Shown: positions 32,579-43,707 of the stretch, piece by piece | How the letters are laid out: every line of letters starts with the position of its first letter | Numbering within the stretch: position 1 is the first letter of the stretch | Assembly (NCBI RefSeq): GCF_014873495.1 | Contig: NZ_JADBGF010000001.1 | Location: 2,108,001-2,172,000 of the forward strand | Direction of reading: 5' to 3' | Length of the DNA stretch: 64,000 nucleotides | Source of the DNA: Streptomyces stelliscabiei | GTDB taxonomy: Bacteria > Actinomycetota > Actinomycetes > Streptomycetales > Streptomycetaceae | Made by a program: the position numbers and the translations under genes | The notes under the pieces: generated by a model | The model's input: only the letters and a program-made list of their open reading frames with translations | The model's database searches: none | What the model was told of the DNA's origin: nothing

Positions 32579-33141
32579 GATTCCTCTCTCGGTTGTTCGG
32601 GATGACGCAGTGCGCCGCCGAGCAGCAGCTCGGCGGTCATGTAGGTGAAGTCCTTGGCGGCCACACGGCCTTCCGCGACCGCCCAGGCGCCGGAGGCCAG
32701 CAGGCCGTACAGCGCCTCGGTGAGCCAGGCCGGGGTGAGGTCGATACGGAACTCGCCCGCGGCCTGGCCGCGTTTGAAGAGGGCCGCGATGCGGTCGTCG
32801 ATCCGGGACCAGCCCTCGTGCTGCTGGTCGCCCTCGAACAGCTGGGCCTCGGTGTAGAGGAAGGCGAGGAGGCCGGCGGCCGGCTCGATCTCCCGCACGA
32901 GCCGTCGTACGGCCTCGCGCGCCGGGCCCTCGGTCGGGCGGGCCGCGTCCAGCGCGGCCTCGCACTCCGCGATGCCGAGCGCCTCCAGCGCCCGTACCAG
33001 CGCGTCGCGCCCGGCGAAGTGGCGGTGCAGCGTGGCCCGGCTGATCCCGGCGGCCTTCGCGACCTCGTCCATCGTCGCGGTGGACTTGCGGGTCAGCAGG
33101 GCGGCTGCGCTGCGCAGCATGTGTTCACGATCGACGGCCAT
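32575..33141 (-). CDS. TetR-family repressor of the adjacent MFS exporter
   Basis: A 188-residue regulator. The N-terminal HTH is clear: REHMLRSAAALLTRKSTATMDEVAKAAGISRATLHRHFAGRDALVRAL (core VAKAAGISRATLHRHF). The C-terminal part is a helical ligand-binding domain. I choose the ATG at 33141 (MAVDREHML) rather than an in-frame upstream start because the intervening DNA is a highly symmetric operator that reaches exactly to this ATG. It overlaps the MFS gene start, so it most likely represses its own operon until an inducer that the pump exports binds. Confidence 0.92.
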   Translation of the reverse strand: MAVDREHMLRSAAALLTRKSTATMDEVAKAAGISRATLHRHFAGRDALVRALEALGIAECEAALDAARPTEGPAREAVRRLVREIEPAAGLLAFLYTEAQLFEGDQQHEGWSRIDDRIAALFKRGQAAGEFRIDLTPAWLTEALYGLLASGAWAVAEGRVAAKDFTYMTAELLLGGALRHPEQPREES

Positions 33142-33198
33142 GAGACAACCATAGCCCATGTGAGACATCAGTGTCTCATCATGGGCACGGCTGTCTCA
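33141..33198. promoter_or_regulatory. Four-half-site operator of the TetR/MFS operon
   Basis: TGAGACA occurs at 33141-33147 and 33161-33167, and its complement TGTCTCA at 33172-33178 and 33192-33198. The gaps are 13, 4 and 13 bases, so the whole array is one nested palindrome. The inner dyad is extended by GCCCATG/CATGGGC. The outermost half-site overlaps the tetR start codon. Confidence 0.85.
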
Positions 33199-33225
33199 TA
33201 GCGTGACGGATACCGCGGGGAGTTC

Positions 33226-34197
33226 TCAGTGCCAGGGCAGCTGTCCGCGCTTCTCCCAGTAGGTCCGCGGGTCCTCGGCCAGGTCGGCGAGGCCGGACAG
33301 CTGTTCGTCGTCGAGGTCGACGACCGCCGCGTGCAGGTTGGAGGCGAGCTGGCCTGTGGTGGCGGCGCCGGAGAGGACGACACCGGCCCACGGCTGTCGC
33401 AGGACCACCGCCAGGGCGACGGCGTCGCAGCCGAGCCCCGTCTGCTCGGCGACGGCCCTGAACGCCCCGGGGGCGTGCGGGCCGGCCAGACGGCCGTTCG
33501 CCATGCCCTCCTTGACGATCACGGTGAGCCCCGCGTCGTGCGCCTCGGCGAGGGCGGGCGCGGCGGAGGTCTCCAGCGCGTTGTACGTCGACTGGACCGT
33601 ACGGAAGAGGGGTTCGCCGTCCACGGTCACGGCGAGGGCGGTGCGGATGGCCTCCGCCTGGGCCGGGCCGCTGGTGGAGAAGCCGATGGTGACGCCCTCG
33701 GCGGCGGCCTGTGCCAGCCGGGCGTGGAGTTCCTTGTCGGTGAGGGCCGGGCTGTCCGGGGTCACCGAGTGGATCTGGTAGAGGTCGAGCCGGTCGCCGA
33801 GCAGTTCGGCGCTCTCGGCGCGCTGTCGCTCGTACGTGGGGAGGCTGTGGTCCTTGACCTCGTGCCGCTCGGCGTCCGTGGTCCAGTCGGCGGTGTAGGT
33901 GTAGCCCCATTTGCTGCCGACGACGATGTCGTCGTGGCCGGGGCGGGACGTCAGCCAGTCGGCGAGGAACTCCTCCGAGCGGCCGTACGAGCGGGCCACG
34001 TCGAAGTAGCGGACTCCCTGGGCGTAGGCGGCGTCGAGGAGTTCGTGGGTGCGGGCACGCAGGGCGTCGACCGTGCGGTTCTCGCCGAGGTCGGCGTCGC
34101 GGCCGAGGTTGATGTAACCGGGGCGGGCGACTGCGGCGAGGCCGAGTCCGAGATGGCAGGTGGGGGTGGTCGCTGCGGCCAGTCGGGCGAAGGGCAT
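33226..34197 (-). CDS. Aldo/keto reductase
   Basis: A 323-residue NADPH-dependent reductase of the AKR fold. Catalytic landmarks are GVRYFDVARSYGRSEEFL (Asp and Tyr), VGSKWGY (Lys) and DLYQIHSVTP (His). The C-terminal nucleotide-binding part (GVVLSGAATTGQLASNLHA) is also present. It would reduce aldehydes or ketones; the substrate is unknown. It lies downstream of argH on the same strand but with 185 bases that include a dispersed repeat, so it is probably a separate unit. Confidence 0.9.
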   Translation of the reverse strand: MPFARLAAATTPTCHLGLGLAAVARPGYINLGRDADLGENRTVDALRARTHELLDAAYAQGVRYFDVARSYGRSEEFLADWLTSRPGHDDIVVGSKWGYTYTADWTTDAERHEVKDHSLPTYERQRAESAELLGDRLDLYQIHSVTPDSPALTDKELHARLAQAAAEGVTIGFSTSGPAQAEAIRTALAVTVDGEPLFRTVQSTYNALETSAAPALAEAHDAGLTVIVKEGMANGRLAGPHAPGAFRAVAEQTGLGCDAVALAVVLRQPWAGVVLSGAATTGQLASNLHAAVVDLDDEQLSGLADLAEDPRTYWEKRGQLPWH

Positions 34198-34333
34198 CGC
34201 GGGCTCCGTTCGGTCGGATCCTTGGGGCTTCCGACCAACGTAACCCGCGGCCGCGCTCCGCTCGGGCAGCCCGGGCGCCCAAGAGCCCATGAGTACGGGC
34301 TCTTGGGCGGATGCGGCCTCGTCGTGGCGTCGC

Positions 34334-34351
34334 GCAGTTCCCCGCGCCCCT
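34334..34351 (+). repeat. Copy of the dispersed GCAGTTCCCCGCGCCCCT element
   Basis: An exact 18-base match to the copy at 30961-30978, located between argH and the aldo/keto reductase gene, 32 bases beyond the argH stop. Confidence 0.75.
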
Positions 34352-34382
34352 ACAGGGCCTGCGGCCCGTTCAGGGCGGTCGA

Positions 34383-35849
<1,467 letters not shown>

Positions 35850-35852
35850 TCA

Positions 35853-35877
35853 TGCATGAGTATGCAGAACTCTGCAT
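35853..35877. promoter_or_regulatory. Double ARG box upstream of argH
   Basis: TGCATGAGTATGCA (35853-35866) and ATGCAGAACTCTGCAT (35862-35877) are two overlapping palindromes with TGCA/ATGCA arms, matching the ArgR/AhrC operators of streptomycetes. They lie just before the argH start, where ArgR would block transcription. Confidence 0.75.
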
Positions 35878-36014
35878 GAATCGTCAATCTGAGAGAACTT
35901 TGGGAGATGCGGAGAAAGCTTTGAACAAATGAAACCGCTTGCTCGTAACTCTCACCGAACGCAGGCGCCGCGTTAGTTCACACCGACCACACCCGACCCG
36001 AGTGAGGCATCCGC

Positions 36015-37265
36015 ATGTCCAGGGCTCTTCCGAAGTACAACAAGCGTCGCGTAGGGATCATCGGCGGCGCCGCCGCGGTCGTGCTCTCCGGAGCGGTCAT
36101 CGCGGGTTCCGCTCTCGCCGGTGAGGGTGCCAACAACGGCGGGCAGGACGCCGCGGGGGCCGCTTCCCCCGGCACCATCTCCTGCCCGGCGGTCGAGGGA
36201 AGCCTCCCGGCGATCCCCGCCTCCGCCAAGGCCGAGGTCGACAGCAATCTCGCCCTGCTGCAGACGCAGATCCAGGAGGCCAACAAGCGCCTGATCGACA
36301 CGGTCGGCCAGGGCGGCGCCAACTTCGTCGACAACGCCATCCTCGGCCCGCTGGAGGACAAGCGCGTCGCCACGCTGAACCGCATCGAGACGGCCATCGG
36401 CCGCGCCGCCGCCAAGCCCGAGGGCCTGGAGAAGCTCGCCCCCTGCCAGCTCGACCAGGGCGGCGCCGCCGGTGACCAGGCCGGAGCCGGTGACCAGGCC
36501 GGTGCGGGTGCCGAGGCCGGTGCCGGTGCGGGCGCCGAGGACAACGCGGGTGCCGCGGGCGCCATCTCCTGCCCGGCGGTCGAGGGAAGCCTCCCGGCGA
36601 TCCCCGCCTCCGCGCAGGCCGAGGTCGACCGCAACCTCGCCCTCCTCGACACCCAGATCCAGGAAGCCAACCAGCGCCTGATCGACACGGTCGGCCAGGG
36701 CGGCGCCAACTTCGTCGACAACGCCATCCTCGGCCCGCTGGAGGACAAGCGCGTCGCCACGCTGAACCGCATCGAGACGGCCATCGGCCGCGCCGCCGCC
36801 AAGCCCGAGGGCCTGGAGAAGCTCGCCCCCTGCCAGCTCGACCAGGGCGGCGCCGCGGGCGCCGGCGAGGAAGCGGGCGCGGGCGAAGAGGCCGGCGCTG
36901 ACGACGGCGCGGGTGCGGGCGCGGGTGCCGAGGACGCGGGCAACGCCGGCGCCGAGGACAACGCGGGTGCCGCGGGCGCCATCTCCTGCCCGGCGGTCGA
37001 GGGAAGCCTCCCGGCGATCCCCGCCTCCGCGCAGGCCGAGGTCGACCGCAACCTCGCCCTCCTCGACACCCAGATCCAGGAAGCCAACCAGCGCCTGATC
37101 GACACGGTCGGCCAGGGCGGCGCCAACTTCGTCGACAACGCCATCCTCGGCCCGCTGGAGGACAAGCGCGTCGCCACGCTGAACCGCATCGAGACCGCGA
37201 TCGGCCGCGCCGCCGCCAAGCCCGAGGGCCTGGAGAAGCTCGCCCCCTGCCAGCTCGACCAGTAG
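36015..37265 (+). CDS. Secreted protein with three near-identical domains
   Basis: A 416-residue exported protein. A basic N-terminus and hydrophobic segment (VGIIGGAAAVVLSGAVIAGSALAG) form a signal peptide with AxA-type cleavage. Three copies of an about 85-residue helical unit follow, each opening ISCPAVEGSLPAIPASA and closing LEKLAPCQLDQ, with one Cys at each end that could form a disulfide per copy. Gly/Ala/Asp/Glu linkers of 20-45 residues separate them. Copies 2 and 3 are identical over a 248-base DNA stretch. I do not recognise the family; a surface or secreted role is inferred from the signal peptide only. Confidence 0.8.
   Translation: MSRALPKYNKRRVGIIGGAAAVVLSGAVIAGSALAGEGANNGGQDAAGAASPGTISCPAVEGSLPAIPASAKAEVDSNLALLQTQIQEANKRLIDTVGQGGANFVDNAILGPLEDKRVATLNRIETAIGRAAAKPEGLEKLAPCQLDQGGAAGDQAGAGDQAGAGAEAGAGAGAEDNAGAAGAISCPAVEGSLPAIPASAQAEVDRNLALLDTQIQEANQRLIDTVGQGGANFVDNAILGPLEDKRVATLNRIETAIGRAAAKPEGLEKLAPCQLDQGGAAGAGEEAGAGEEAGADDGAGAGAGAEDAGNAGAEDNAGAAGAISCPAVEGSLPAIPASAQAEVDRNLALLDTQIQEANQRLIDTVGQGGANFVDNAILGPLEDKRVATLNRIETAIGRAAAKPEGLEKLAPCQLDQ
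36531..37195 (+). repeat. 417-base tandem duplication inside the triple-repeat gene
   Basis: The segment 36531-36778 recurs without change at 36948-37195, an offset of 417 bases (139 codons). The first copy of the protein domain, further upstream, is similar but has several changed codons, so the duplication of copies 2 and 3 is the most recent event. Confidence 0.85.
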
Positions 37266-37342
37266 TCCGCACCGTCCACGCACTCTCACGATGACCCGTT
37301 CGTCCGGCGAGTGACCTCCTGCGCCCTCTGAGGGCACCAGGG

Positions 37343-37423
37343 GCCGTGACCGCCCCGCGCGCCGGCCGGGGCGGCCACGGCGAATCCGGTTCCGGGTGGA
37401 TCCCAGCGAGGGGGTCCACCCGG
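37343..37423. terminator. Two tandem hairpins after the triple-repeat gene
   Basis: The first stem pairs 37343-37357 with 37367-37381 (15 pairs, one mismatch); the second pairs 37392-37404 with 37411-37423 with one bulged base. Neither has a T-tract, usual for Streptomyces factor-independent terminators. They separate the triple-repeat gene from the next plus-strand gene. Confidence 0.65.
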
Positions 37424-37502
37424 AATTCGTGTTCCCGCACCCGATTCCCCGGACAGCCAATTCCTTAGACAGGCGAAGCGTTTCCGTCGATAATCGTTAG
37501 CC

Positions 37503-38090
37503 ATGGGAAAGACTTACGAGCGCATAGACGGCCGCCTCCGTACGTTCATCGAGGCCCAGCCCCTCTTCTTCACCGCGACCGCGCCCCTGTCCGCCGACGG
37601 CACGGTCAACCTCTCCCCCAAGGGTCTGCGGGGGTCGTTCGTGATCCTCGACGAACTCACCGTCGCGTACCTGGACTTCGCGGGGTCCAACGCGGAGACG
37701 ATCGCGCACCTGCGCGAGAACGGCCGGATCACCCTCATGTGGTGTGCCTTCCAGGGCCCACCCACCATCGTGCGGGTGCACGGCACGGGCGAGGCCGTCT
37801 TCCGGGACGATCCGCGCTTCGCCGGACTCCTCGCCCGCTTCCCCGACATCGACCCCGCCCCGCACGGCCTGCGCGCCGTCATCGTCGTCCGCGCCGAGCG
37901 CATCCGCGACAGCTGCGGCTACTCCGTGCCGTTCATGGCGTACGAGGAGGACCGCGACCTGCACGGCCGGCGCTTCGCACGCGAGGACGACGACTCCCTC
38001 AGCGCCTACTTCAGCTCCAAGGAGCACATCGCGACCAGCATGGACGGGCTTCCCGGACTGCCGTTGCCGCTGCCGCCCTCCGGCGTCTGA
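37503..38090 (+). CDS. Pyridoxamine 5'-phosphate oxidase-family FMN protein
   Basis: A 195-residue split-barrel flavin protein. The landmarks are QPLFFTATAPLSADGTVNLSPKGL (cofactor strand), AYLDFAGSNAETIAHLRENGRITLMWCAFQGPP (core GSNAETIAHLRENGRIT) and GYSVPFM. This subfamily is often annotated as pyridoxamine-phosphate oxidase-like but lacks proof of that activity; F420 or FMN reductase chemistry is possible. It lies 126 bases ahead of the flavin electron-transfer operon on the same strand. A shared promoter is possible but not shown. Confidence 0.85.
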   Translation: MGKTYERIDGRLRTFIEAQPLFFTATAPLSADGTVNLSPKGLRGSFVILDELTVAYLDFAGSNAETIAHLRENGRITLMWCAFQGPPTIVRVHGTGEAVFRDDPRFAGLLARFPDIDPAPHGLRAVIVVRAERIRDSCGYSVPFMAYEEDRDLHGRRFAREDDDSLSAYFSSKEHIATSMDGLPGLPLPLPPSGV

Positions 38091-38216
38091 CGCGCGGGAC
38101 GCGGGACTCCGGCGCGCCATCGGCCCCTCCGTACGGCGAGTTGTTCACGCGGTTGAACACACGGCACTCCCAGCACGTACGTGTGGGCCAAGGGTCCAGC
38201 CCACCACGGAGGAACC

Positions 38217-39596
38217 GTGTCCACGATCGCCGGAGGTCGCGCCGCGCGCCGCCAGACGATGCGCCGCATCCGACCTCGTCGCTCCCCCGCCGTCCCGTTG
38301 CTCATCGCCTTCTGGGCGGGCGCGGCCGCGGTGGTGTGGCTGTGGTGGGACAACACCCCGTCCATCGCGGACCAGGGCAGCAAGATGGTCAACGCCGGGC
38401 GGATCACGGGTCTGCTCGGCGGGTACCTGATGGCCCTGGTGGTGCTCCAGATGGCCCGGGTGCCCGCGCTGGAGAGGCGGGTCGGCTCCGACCGGGTGGC
38501 CCGCTGGCACGCGATGACCGGCCGCTACACACTCTGCCTGGTCGTCGCGCACGTCGTCCTCACGATGTACGGGTACGCCCTCCAGGCCGGCCTCACCCAC
38601 ACCGCGATCCTCCAGCAGACCATCGACTCCATCAACCAGCTGCCGGACATGGGCAAGGCCGCCATCGGCACCGGCCTGCTGGTGTTCATCGGGCTCATCT
38701 CGATCGGCCCGGTGCGCAAGCGGATCCCGTACGACCTCTGGTACCACACGCACCTGCTGACGTACGCGGCCACGTTCCTGACCTTCTGGCACCAGATCAC
38801 CACCGGCAACGAGTTCGCCGCCACACCCGCCGCGAAGACCGGCTGGTACGCGCTGTACGGCACGGTGACCGCGCTGGTGGTCTGGTACCGGATCGTTTCT
38901 CCGATCAAGCTGAACCTGAAGCACCGGCTGCGGGTCGAGGCGGTCATCGAGGAGTCGCCCGGCATCGTCTCGGTGCTGATGAGCGGGCGCAAGCTGCACC
39001 GGATGGGCGCGGAGGCCGGGCAGTTCTTCCGCTGGCGGTTCCTCGCCCCGGGCATGCGGTTCAGCTCGCACCCGTACTCGCTGTCGGCGGCGCCCCGCCC
39101 CAACATGCTGCGCATCACGGTCAAGGCGATCGGCGACCACAGCTCGGCCCTGCGCGACCTGGAGCCCGGCGTCCGGGTGTGGGCGGAGGGCCCCTACGGG
39201 GCGCTCACGGCCGGCAAGCGCAGCCGGGGCAAGGTGCTGCTGGTGGCCGGTGGTGTGGGCATCACGCCGATGCGGGCCCTGTTCGAGACACTGCCCGGCG
39301 CGGCCGGTGACCTGACGCTGCTCTACCGGGCCAACAGCACCCAGGACCTGGCGCTGTGGGACGAGCTGGCGCAGATCGCCGAGGAGCGCGGCGCACGGCT
39401 GATGTACGCGGTGAACAGCCCGGACGGTGAGCGCCCGGACATCTCGCCGGACTCGCTGCGCCGCAAGATCCCCGACATCGAGAGCCACGACGTCTTCCTG
39501 TGCGGGCCGCCCGGCTTCGCGCAGGGCGTGTACGAGGCACTGCGCGGCGCGGGCGTCCCGACCCGCCGTATCCACCACGAGTCGTTCGAGATGTGA
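38217..39596 (+). CDS. Ferric-reductase-like transmembrane flavocytochrome
   Basis: A 459-residue membrane oxidoreductase. The N-terminal half has about six helices with candidate heme histidines H98, H112, H177, H179 and H192, the ferric-reductase/NOX arrangement. The C-terminal cytoplasmic half is a ferredoxin-NADP reductase module with the FAD motif HPYSLS from residue 285, the NAD(P) loop GGVGIT from 345 and CGPPGF from 429. It should move electrons from NAD(P)H through FAD and two hemes to the outside. GGAGG sits right before the GTG at 38217. The next genes supply an external FMN carrier and ApbE. Confidence 0.92.
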   Translation: MSTIAGGRAARRQTMRRIRPRRSPAVPLLIAFWAGAAAVVWLWWDNTPSIADQGSKMVNAGRITGLLGGYLMALVVLQMARVPALERRVGSDRVARWHAMTGRYTLCLVVAHVVLTMYGYALQAGLTHTAILQQTIDSINQLPDMGKAAIGTGLLVFIGLISIGPVRKRIPYDLWYHTHLLTYAATFLTFWHQITTGNEFAATPAAKTGWYALYGTVTALVVWYRIVSPIKLNLKHRLRVEAVIEESPGIVSVLMSGRKLHRMGAEAGQFFRWRFLAPGMRFSSHPYSLSAAPRPNMLRITVKAIGDHSSALRDLEPGVRVWAEGPYGALTAGKRSRGKVLLVAGGVGITPMRALFETLPGAAGDLTLLYRANSTQDLALWDELAQIAEERGARLMYAVNSPDGERPDISPDSLRRKIPDIESHDVFLCGPPGFAQGVYEALRGAGVPTRRIHHESFEM

Positions 39597-39801
39597 GCGA
39601 GGGGACCGCCCGGCCCGGGTCCCGCCCGACCGGCCGTACCCGCCGGTGGTCCCCCGCACGTTCCAGCCGTAGGTCCCAGGACCGTCCCAGCGGTAGGTCA
39701 CCAGGACCTTCCCACCCCGACTTTCTGGCCATGGGTTTCCCCACGGGTTCGCCCCACGGGTCTCCCCCGCGAGACTTCACAGTTCAGGAGCTGAAGGAGC
39801 G

Positions 39802-40881
39802 ATGAAGAAGAGCCACCCCATCCGGCGGACTCTGCTCGCCACCGCCGCCACCGTGTCCGGCATCGTGCTGCTGCTGTCGCTGAAGCCGGCCTCGGACGCC
39901 GGATCGGTGCAGGCCGGCGCGGCCGGGGGCGCGCCTTCGGCGCAGGGCGGGGTGGCGGCGGGCGCGCAGACCCTGACGGGTTCCGCCGTCGACACCGAGT
40001 ACGGCCCGGTCCAGGTCAGGATCACCGTCGACGGCGGCAAGATCACCAAGGCCGAGACCGTGCAGCAGCCGACCGGCGGCCGCTCCACCCAGATCAGCGG
40101 CGACGCCATTCCCAAGCTCAACCAGGCGGCCGTGGCGGCCGGCAGCGCCGACATCGACGCGGTGTCCGGCGCCACCTACACCAGCGCGGGCTACAAGGAG
40201 TCCCTGCAGTCCGCCCTGGACCAGGCCGGCAAGGCACCGGACGCGGGCGCCCAGGTGCTCACGGGCAGTGCCGTCCAGACCCAGTACGGGCCGGTCCAGG
40301 TGAGGATCTCCGTCAGCGGCGGCAAGATCACCAAGGCCGAGGCCGTGCAGGCGCCGAGCGGCGGCCGCTCCACCCAGATCAGCGGCGACGCCATTCCCAA
40401 GCTCAACCAGGCGGCCGTGGCGGCCGGCAGCGCCGACATCGACGCGGTGTCCGGCGCCACCTACACCAGCGCGGGCTACAAGGAGTCCCTGCAGTCCGCC
40501 CTGGACCAGGCCGGCAAGGCGCAGGAGTCGGGCACCGAGGTCGAGGCGGGCGGCGACGCGCAGGACACGGGCGGCGACGCCGAGAAGTCCGGGACCGGGC
40601 AGTCGACGGGCACCCAGGTGCTCACGGGCTCGGCCATCAAGACGGACTACGGGCCGGTCCAGGTCCGCGTCACGGTCACCGACGGCAAGATCACCAATGC
40701 CGAGGCACTGCAGCAGCCCACCGGCGGCCGCTCCACCCAGATCAGCGGTACCGCCATCCCCCAGCTCAACAAGAACGCCGTTTCGGCAGGGAGCGCTGAC
40801 ATCGATGCTGTCTCGGGCGCCACATACACCAGCGGCGGCTACAAGCAGTCCCTCCAGTCCGCCCTGGACCAGGCCGGCTGA
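39802..40881 (+). CDS. Exported protein with three FMN-binding domains
   Basis: A 359-residue exported protein. After a signal/anchor segment (TLLATAATVSGIVLLLSL) come three FMN_bind domains at about 56-140, 150-235 and 272-359. Each ends with DAVSGATYTS (near 118, 213 and 335), the threonine acceptor motif for covalent FMN attachment by ApbE. It would act as a three-flavin electron carrier on the outer face, fed by the flavocytochrome encoded upstream. Domains 1 and 2 share an identical 162-base DNA stretch. The ApbE gene starts five bases after its stop. Confidence 0.93.
   Translation: MKKSHPIRRTLLATAATVSGIVLLLSLKPASDAGSVQAGAAGGAPSAQGGVAAGAQTLTGSAVDTEYGPVQVRITVDGGKITKAETVQQPTGGRSTQISGDAIPKLNQAAVAAGSADIDAVSGATYTSAGYKESLQSALDQAGKAPDAGAQVLTGSAVQTQYGPVQVRISVSGGKITKAEAVQAPSGGRSTQISGDAIPKLNQAAVAAGSADIDAVSGATYTSAGYKESLQSALDQAGKAQESGTEVEAGGDAQDTGGDAEKSGTGQSTGTQVLTGSAIKTDYGPVQVRVTVTDGKITNAEALQQPTGGRSTQISGTAIPQLNKNAVSAGSADIDAVSGATYTSGGYKQSLQSALDQAG
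40074..40520 (+). repeat. 285-base internal duplication of the FMN-binding domain
   Basis: Bases 40074-40235 recur unchanged at 40359-40520 (162 bases; offset 285 = 95 codons). The third domain (from about 40620) is similar in protein but differs at many silent positions, so it is an older copy. Confidence 0.85.
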
Positions 40882-40885
40882 CCCG

Positions 40886-41680
40886 ATGGCCGAACCCGTC
40901 GGGGCCGCCGCGCCCGCCCAGCTGCGGCACGCCGAGGAGGTCATGGGCACCGTCTTCTCCTTCGACGTCCGAGGAGGGGAGCCCGCCGCGATCAGGGCCG
41001 CGCTCGACGAGGCGGTGGCCGGGCTGCACGCCGTGGACGAGGTGTTCAGCACCTATCGCGAGCACAGTCAGATCTCCCGGCTCGCCCGGGGCGAGGTGAC
41101 GATCGAGGAGTGCGCCCCCGAGGTCGGCGAGGTGCTCGAACTGTGCGCCGAGGCCGAGCGGCTGAGCGGAGGCTGGTTCAGCGCCACCTACGAGGGCCGC
41201 TTCGACCCGACCGGCCTCGTAAAGGGGTGGGCCACCGAGCGGGCCGCCCGGCTGCTGGCGGAGGCCGGGGCGACCGGGGTGAACGTGAACGGGGGCGGCG
41301 ACGTCCAGTTGTGCGGTGTGCCGGGATCTGAGCGGCCGTGGCGCGTCGGTGTGGCGGACCCCCTGCGCCCCGGAGGGCTCGCGGCGGTCGTCACCGCGGC
41401 CGGTGCGGACCGTCTGGCGGTGGCCACGTCCGGCACGGCCGAGCGGGGCGCGCACATCGTCGACCCCCGTACGGGGAAGTCCGCCGTGACCGACCTGGTC
41501 TCGGTGACGGTGGTGGCTCCCCGTCTGACCTGGGCGGACTGCTGGGCGACGGCCGCGTTCGCCATGGGTTCCCGCGAGGGCCTGGCCTGGCTGGAGTCCC
41601 TCGACGACACCGAAGCGCTCCTCATCACGGCGGGCGACGAGGTCCGCTGCACGAGAGGCCTGGCCGCGCGGCTGGGCTGA
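40886..41680 (+). CDS. apbE: FAD:protein FMN transferase
   Basis: A 264-residue ApbE enzyme. It shows EEVMGTVFSFDV, FDPTGLVKGWATERAARLL (core TGLVKGWA), NVNGGGDVQLCG and ATSGTAERGAHIVDP (metal and FAD binding). It cleaves FAD and attaches FMN to threonine in the SGAT motifs of the upstream protein. There is no signal peptide and no lipobox at the N-terminus, which is unusual because ApbE usually acts outside the membrane; modification before export by Tat or an undetected signal are possible. A GGGGC-GAA-GCCCC terminator follows 110 bases later. Confidence 0.94.
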   Translation: MAEPVGAAAPAQLRHAEEVMGTVFSFDVRGGEPAAIRAALDEAVAGLHAVDEVFSTYREHSQISRLARGEVTIEECAPEVGEVLELCAEAERLSGGWFSATYEGRFDPTGLVKGWATERAARLLAEAGATGVNVNGGGDVQLCGVPGSERPWRVGVADPLRPGGLAAVVTAAGADRLAVATSGTAERGAHIVDPRTGKSAVTDLVSVTVVAPRLTWADCWATAAFAMGSREGLAWLESLDDTEALLITAGDEVRCTRGLAARLG

Positions 41681-41790
41681 GCGGGGTGGTGCCGGGCCGG
41701 GCGGGAACCACCAAGGGCGCGCGGGGTGCCGCCGCGCCCGTCCGTGCCGGCCCAGCGGCACGACCGCCCGCGGCCGGGACGGACGGGGAA

Positions 41791-41827
41791 GGGGGCGAAG
41801 CCCCTTTTCAGGGGCGCGGGGAACTGC
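41791..41827 (+). terminator. Terminator and copy of the dispersed repeat after apbE
   Basis: GGGGC-GAA-GCCCC (41792-41804) is followed by TTTT, a compact terminator for the flavin operon. It runs directly into AGGGGCGCGGGGAACTGC (41810-41827), the reverse complement of the 18-base dispersed element. Confidence 0.7.
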
Positions 41828-41945
41828 GCGAGCGGCCACGACGTACCCGTGGCCGGCCACTCCCCGGGCATCCCCTTCGGTGACCGCTCCACCTCCGCCG
41901 ACGCCCCGGAGTCGCTCCTCGGCCTCCGCGCCCCGTCAGTGCCCC

Positions 41946-42482
41946 TCAGTGCCCGTTCTGCGCCAACCTCAGCAGGTGGTCGGCCAGGGCCTGTCCGCCC
42001 ACCGGGTCCCGGCTGATCAGCAGCAGCGTGTCGTCACCCGCGATCGTGCCCAGGATGTCGTGCAGCTCCGCCTGGTCGATGGCCGAGGCCAGGAACTGGG
42101 CCGCGCCCGGCGGGGTCCGGAGCACCACCAGGTTCGCCGAGGCCTCCGCGGAGATCAGCAGCTCCGCGGAGAGCCGCCGCATCCGCTCCTCCTTCGCCGA
42201 CTCGCCCAGCGGCGCCCGGGGGGTCCGGAAACCCCCCTCGCTCGGCACCGCGTAGATCAGGTCGCCGTCGTTGTTGCGGATCTTCACCGCGTTCAGCTCG
42301 TCCAGGTCCCGGCTGAGGGTCGCCTGGGTGACGCTCAGCCCGTCGTCGGACAGCAGCTTCGCCAACTGGCTCTGCGACCGCACCGGTTGCCGGTTGAGGA
42401 TGTCCACGATCCGCCGGTGGCGTGCGGTGCGGGTCTGCGGCACGGCGGGCCCCGCCTGGTCGTGCTCCTGCGCCTGGCTCAT
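41946..42482 (-). CDS. argR: Arginine repressor
   Basis: A 178-residue ArgR. The N-terminal winged HTH has [24 protein letters not shown] and [19 protein letters not shown] (core QATLSRDL). The C-terminal arginine-binding and hexamerisation domain has [17 protein letters not shown] and [14 protein letters not shown] with the arginine-contacting GDD. It represses arginine genes when arginine is high, acting at ARG boxes seen ahead of argH and argC. It is last in argCJBDR. GGAG lies 12 bases before the ATG at 42482; a start 42 bases upstream inside argD is possible. Confidence 0.96.
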   Translation of the reverse strand: MSQAQEHDQAGPAVPQTRTARHRRIVDILNRQPVRSQSQLAKLLSDDGLSVTQATLSRDLDELNAVKIRNNDGDLIYAVPSEGGFRTPRAPLGESAKEERMRRLSAELLISAEASANLVVLRTPPGAAQFLASAIDQAELHDILGTIAGDDTLLLISRDPVGGQALADHLLRLAQNGH

Positions 42483-42489
42483 CGTCGTC

Positions 42490-43703
<1,214 letters not shown>

Positions 43704-43707
<4 letters not shown>

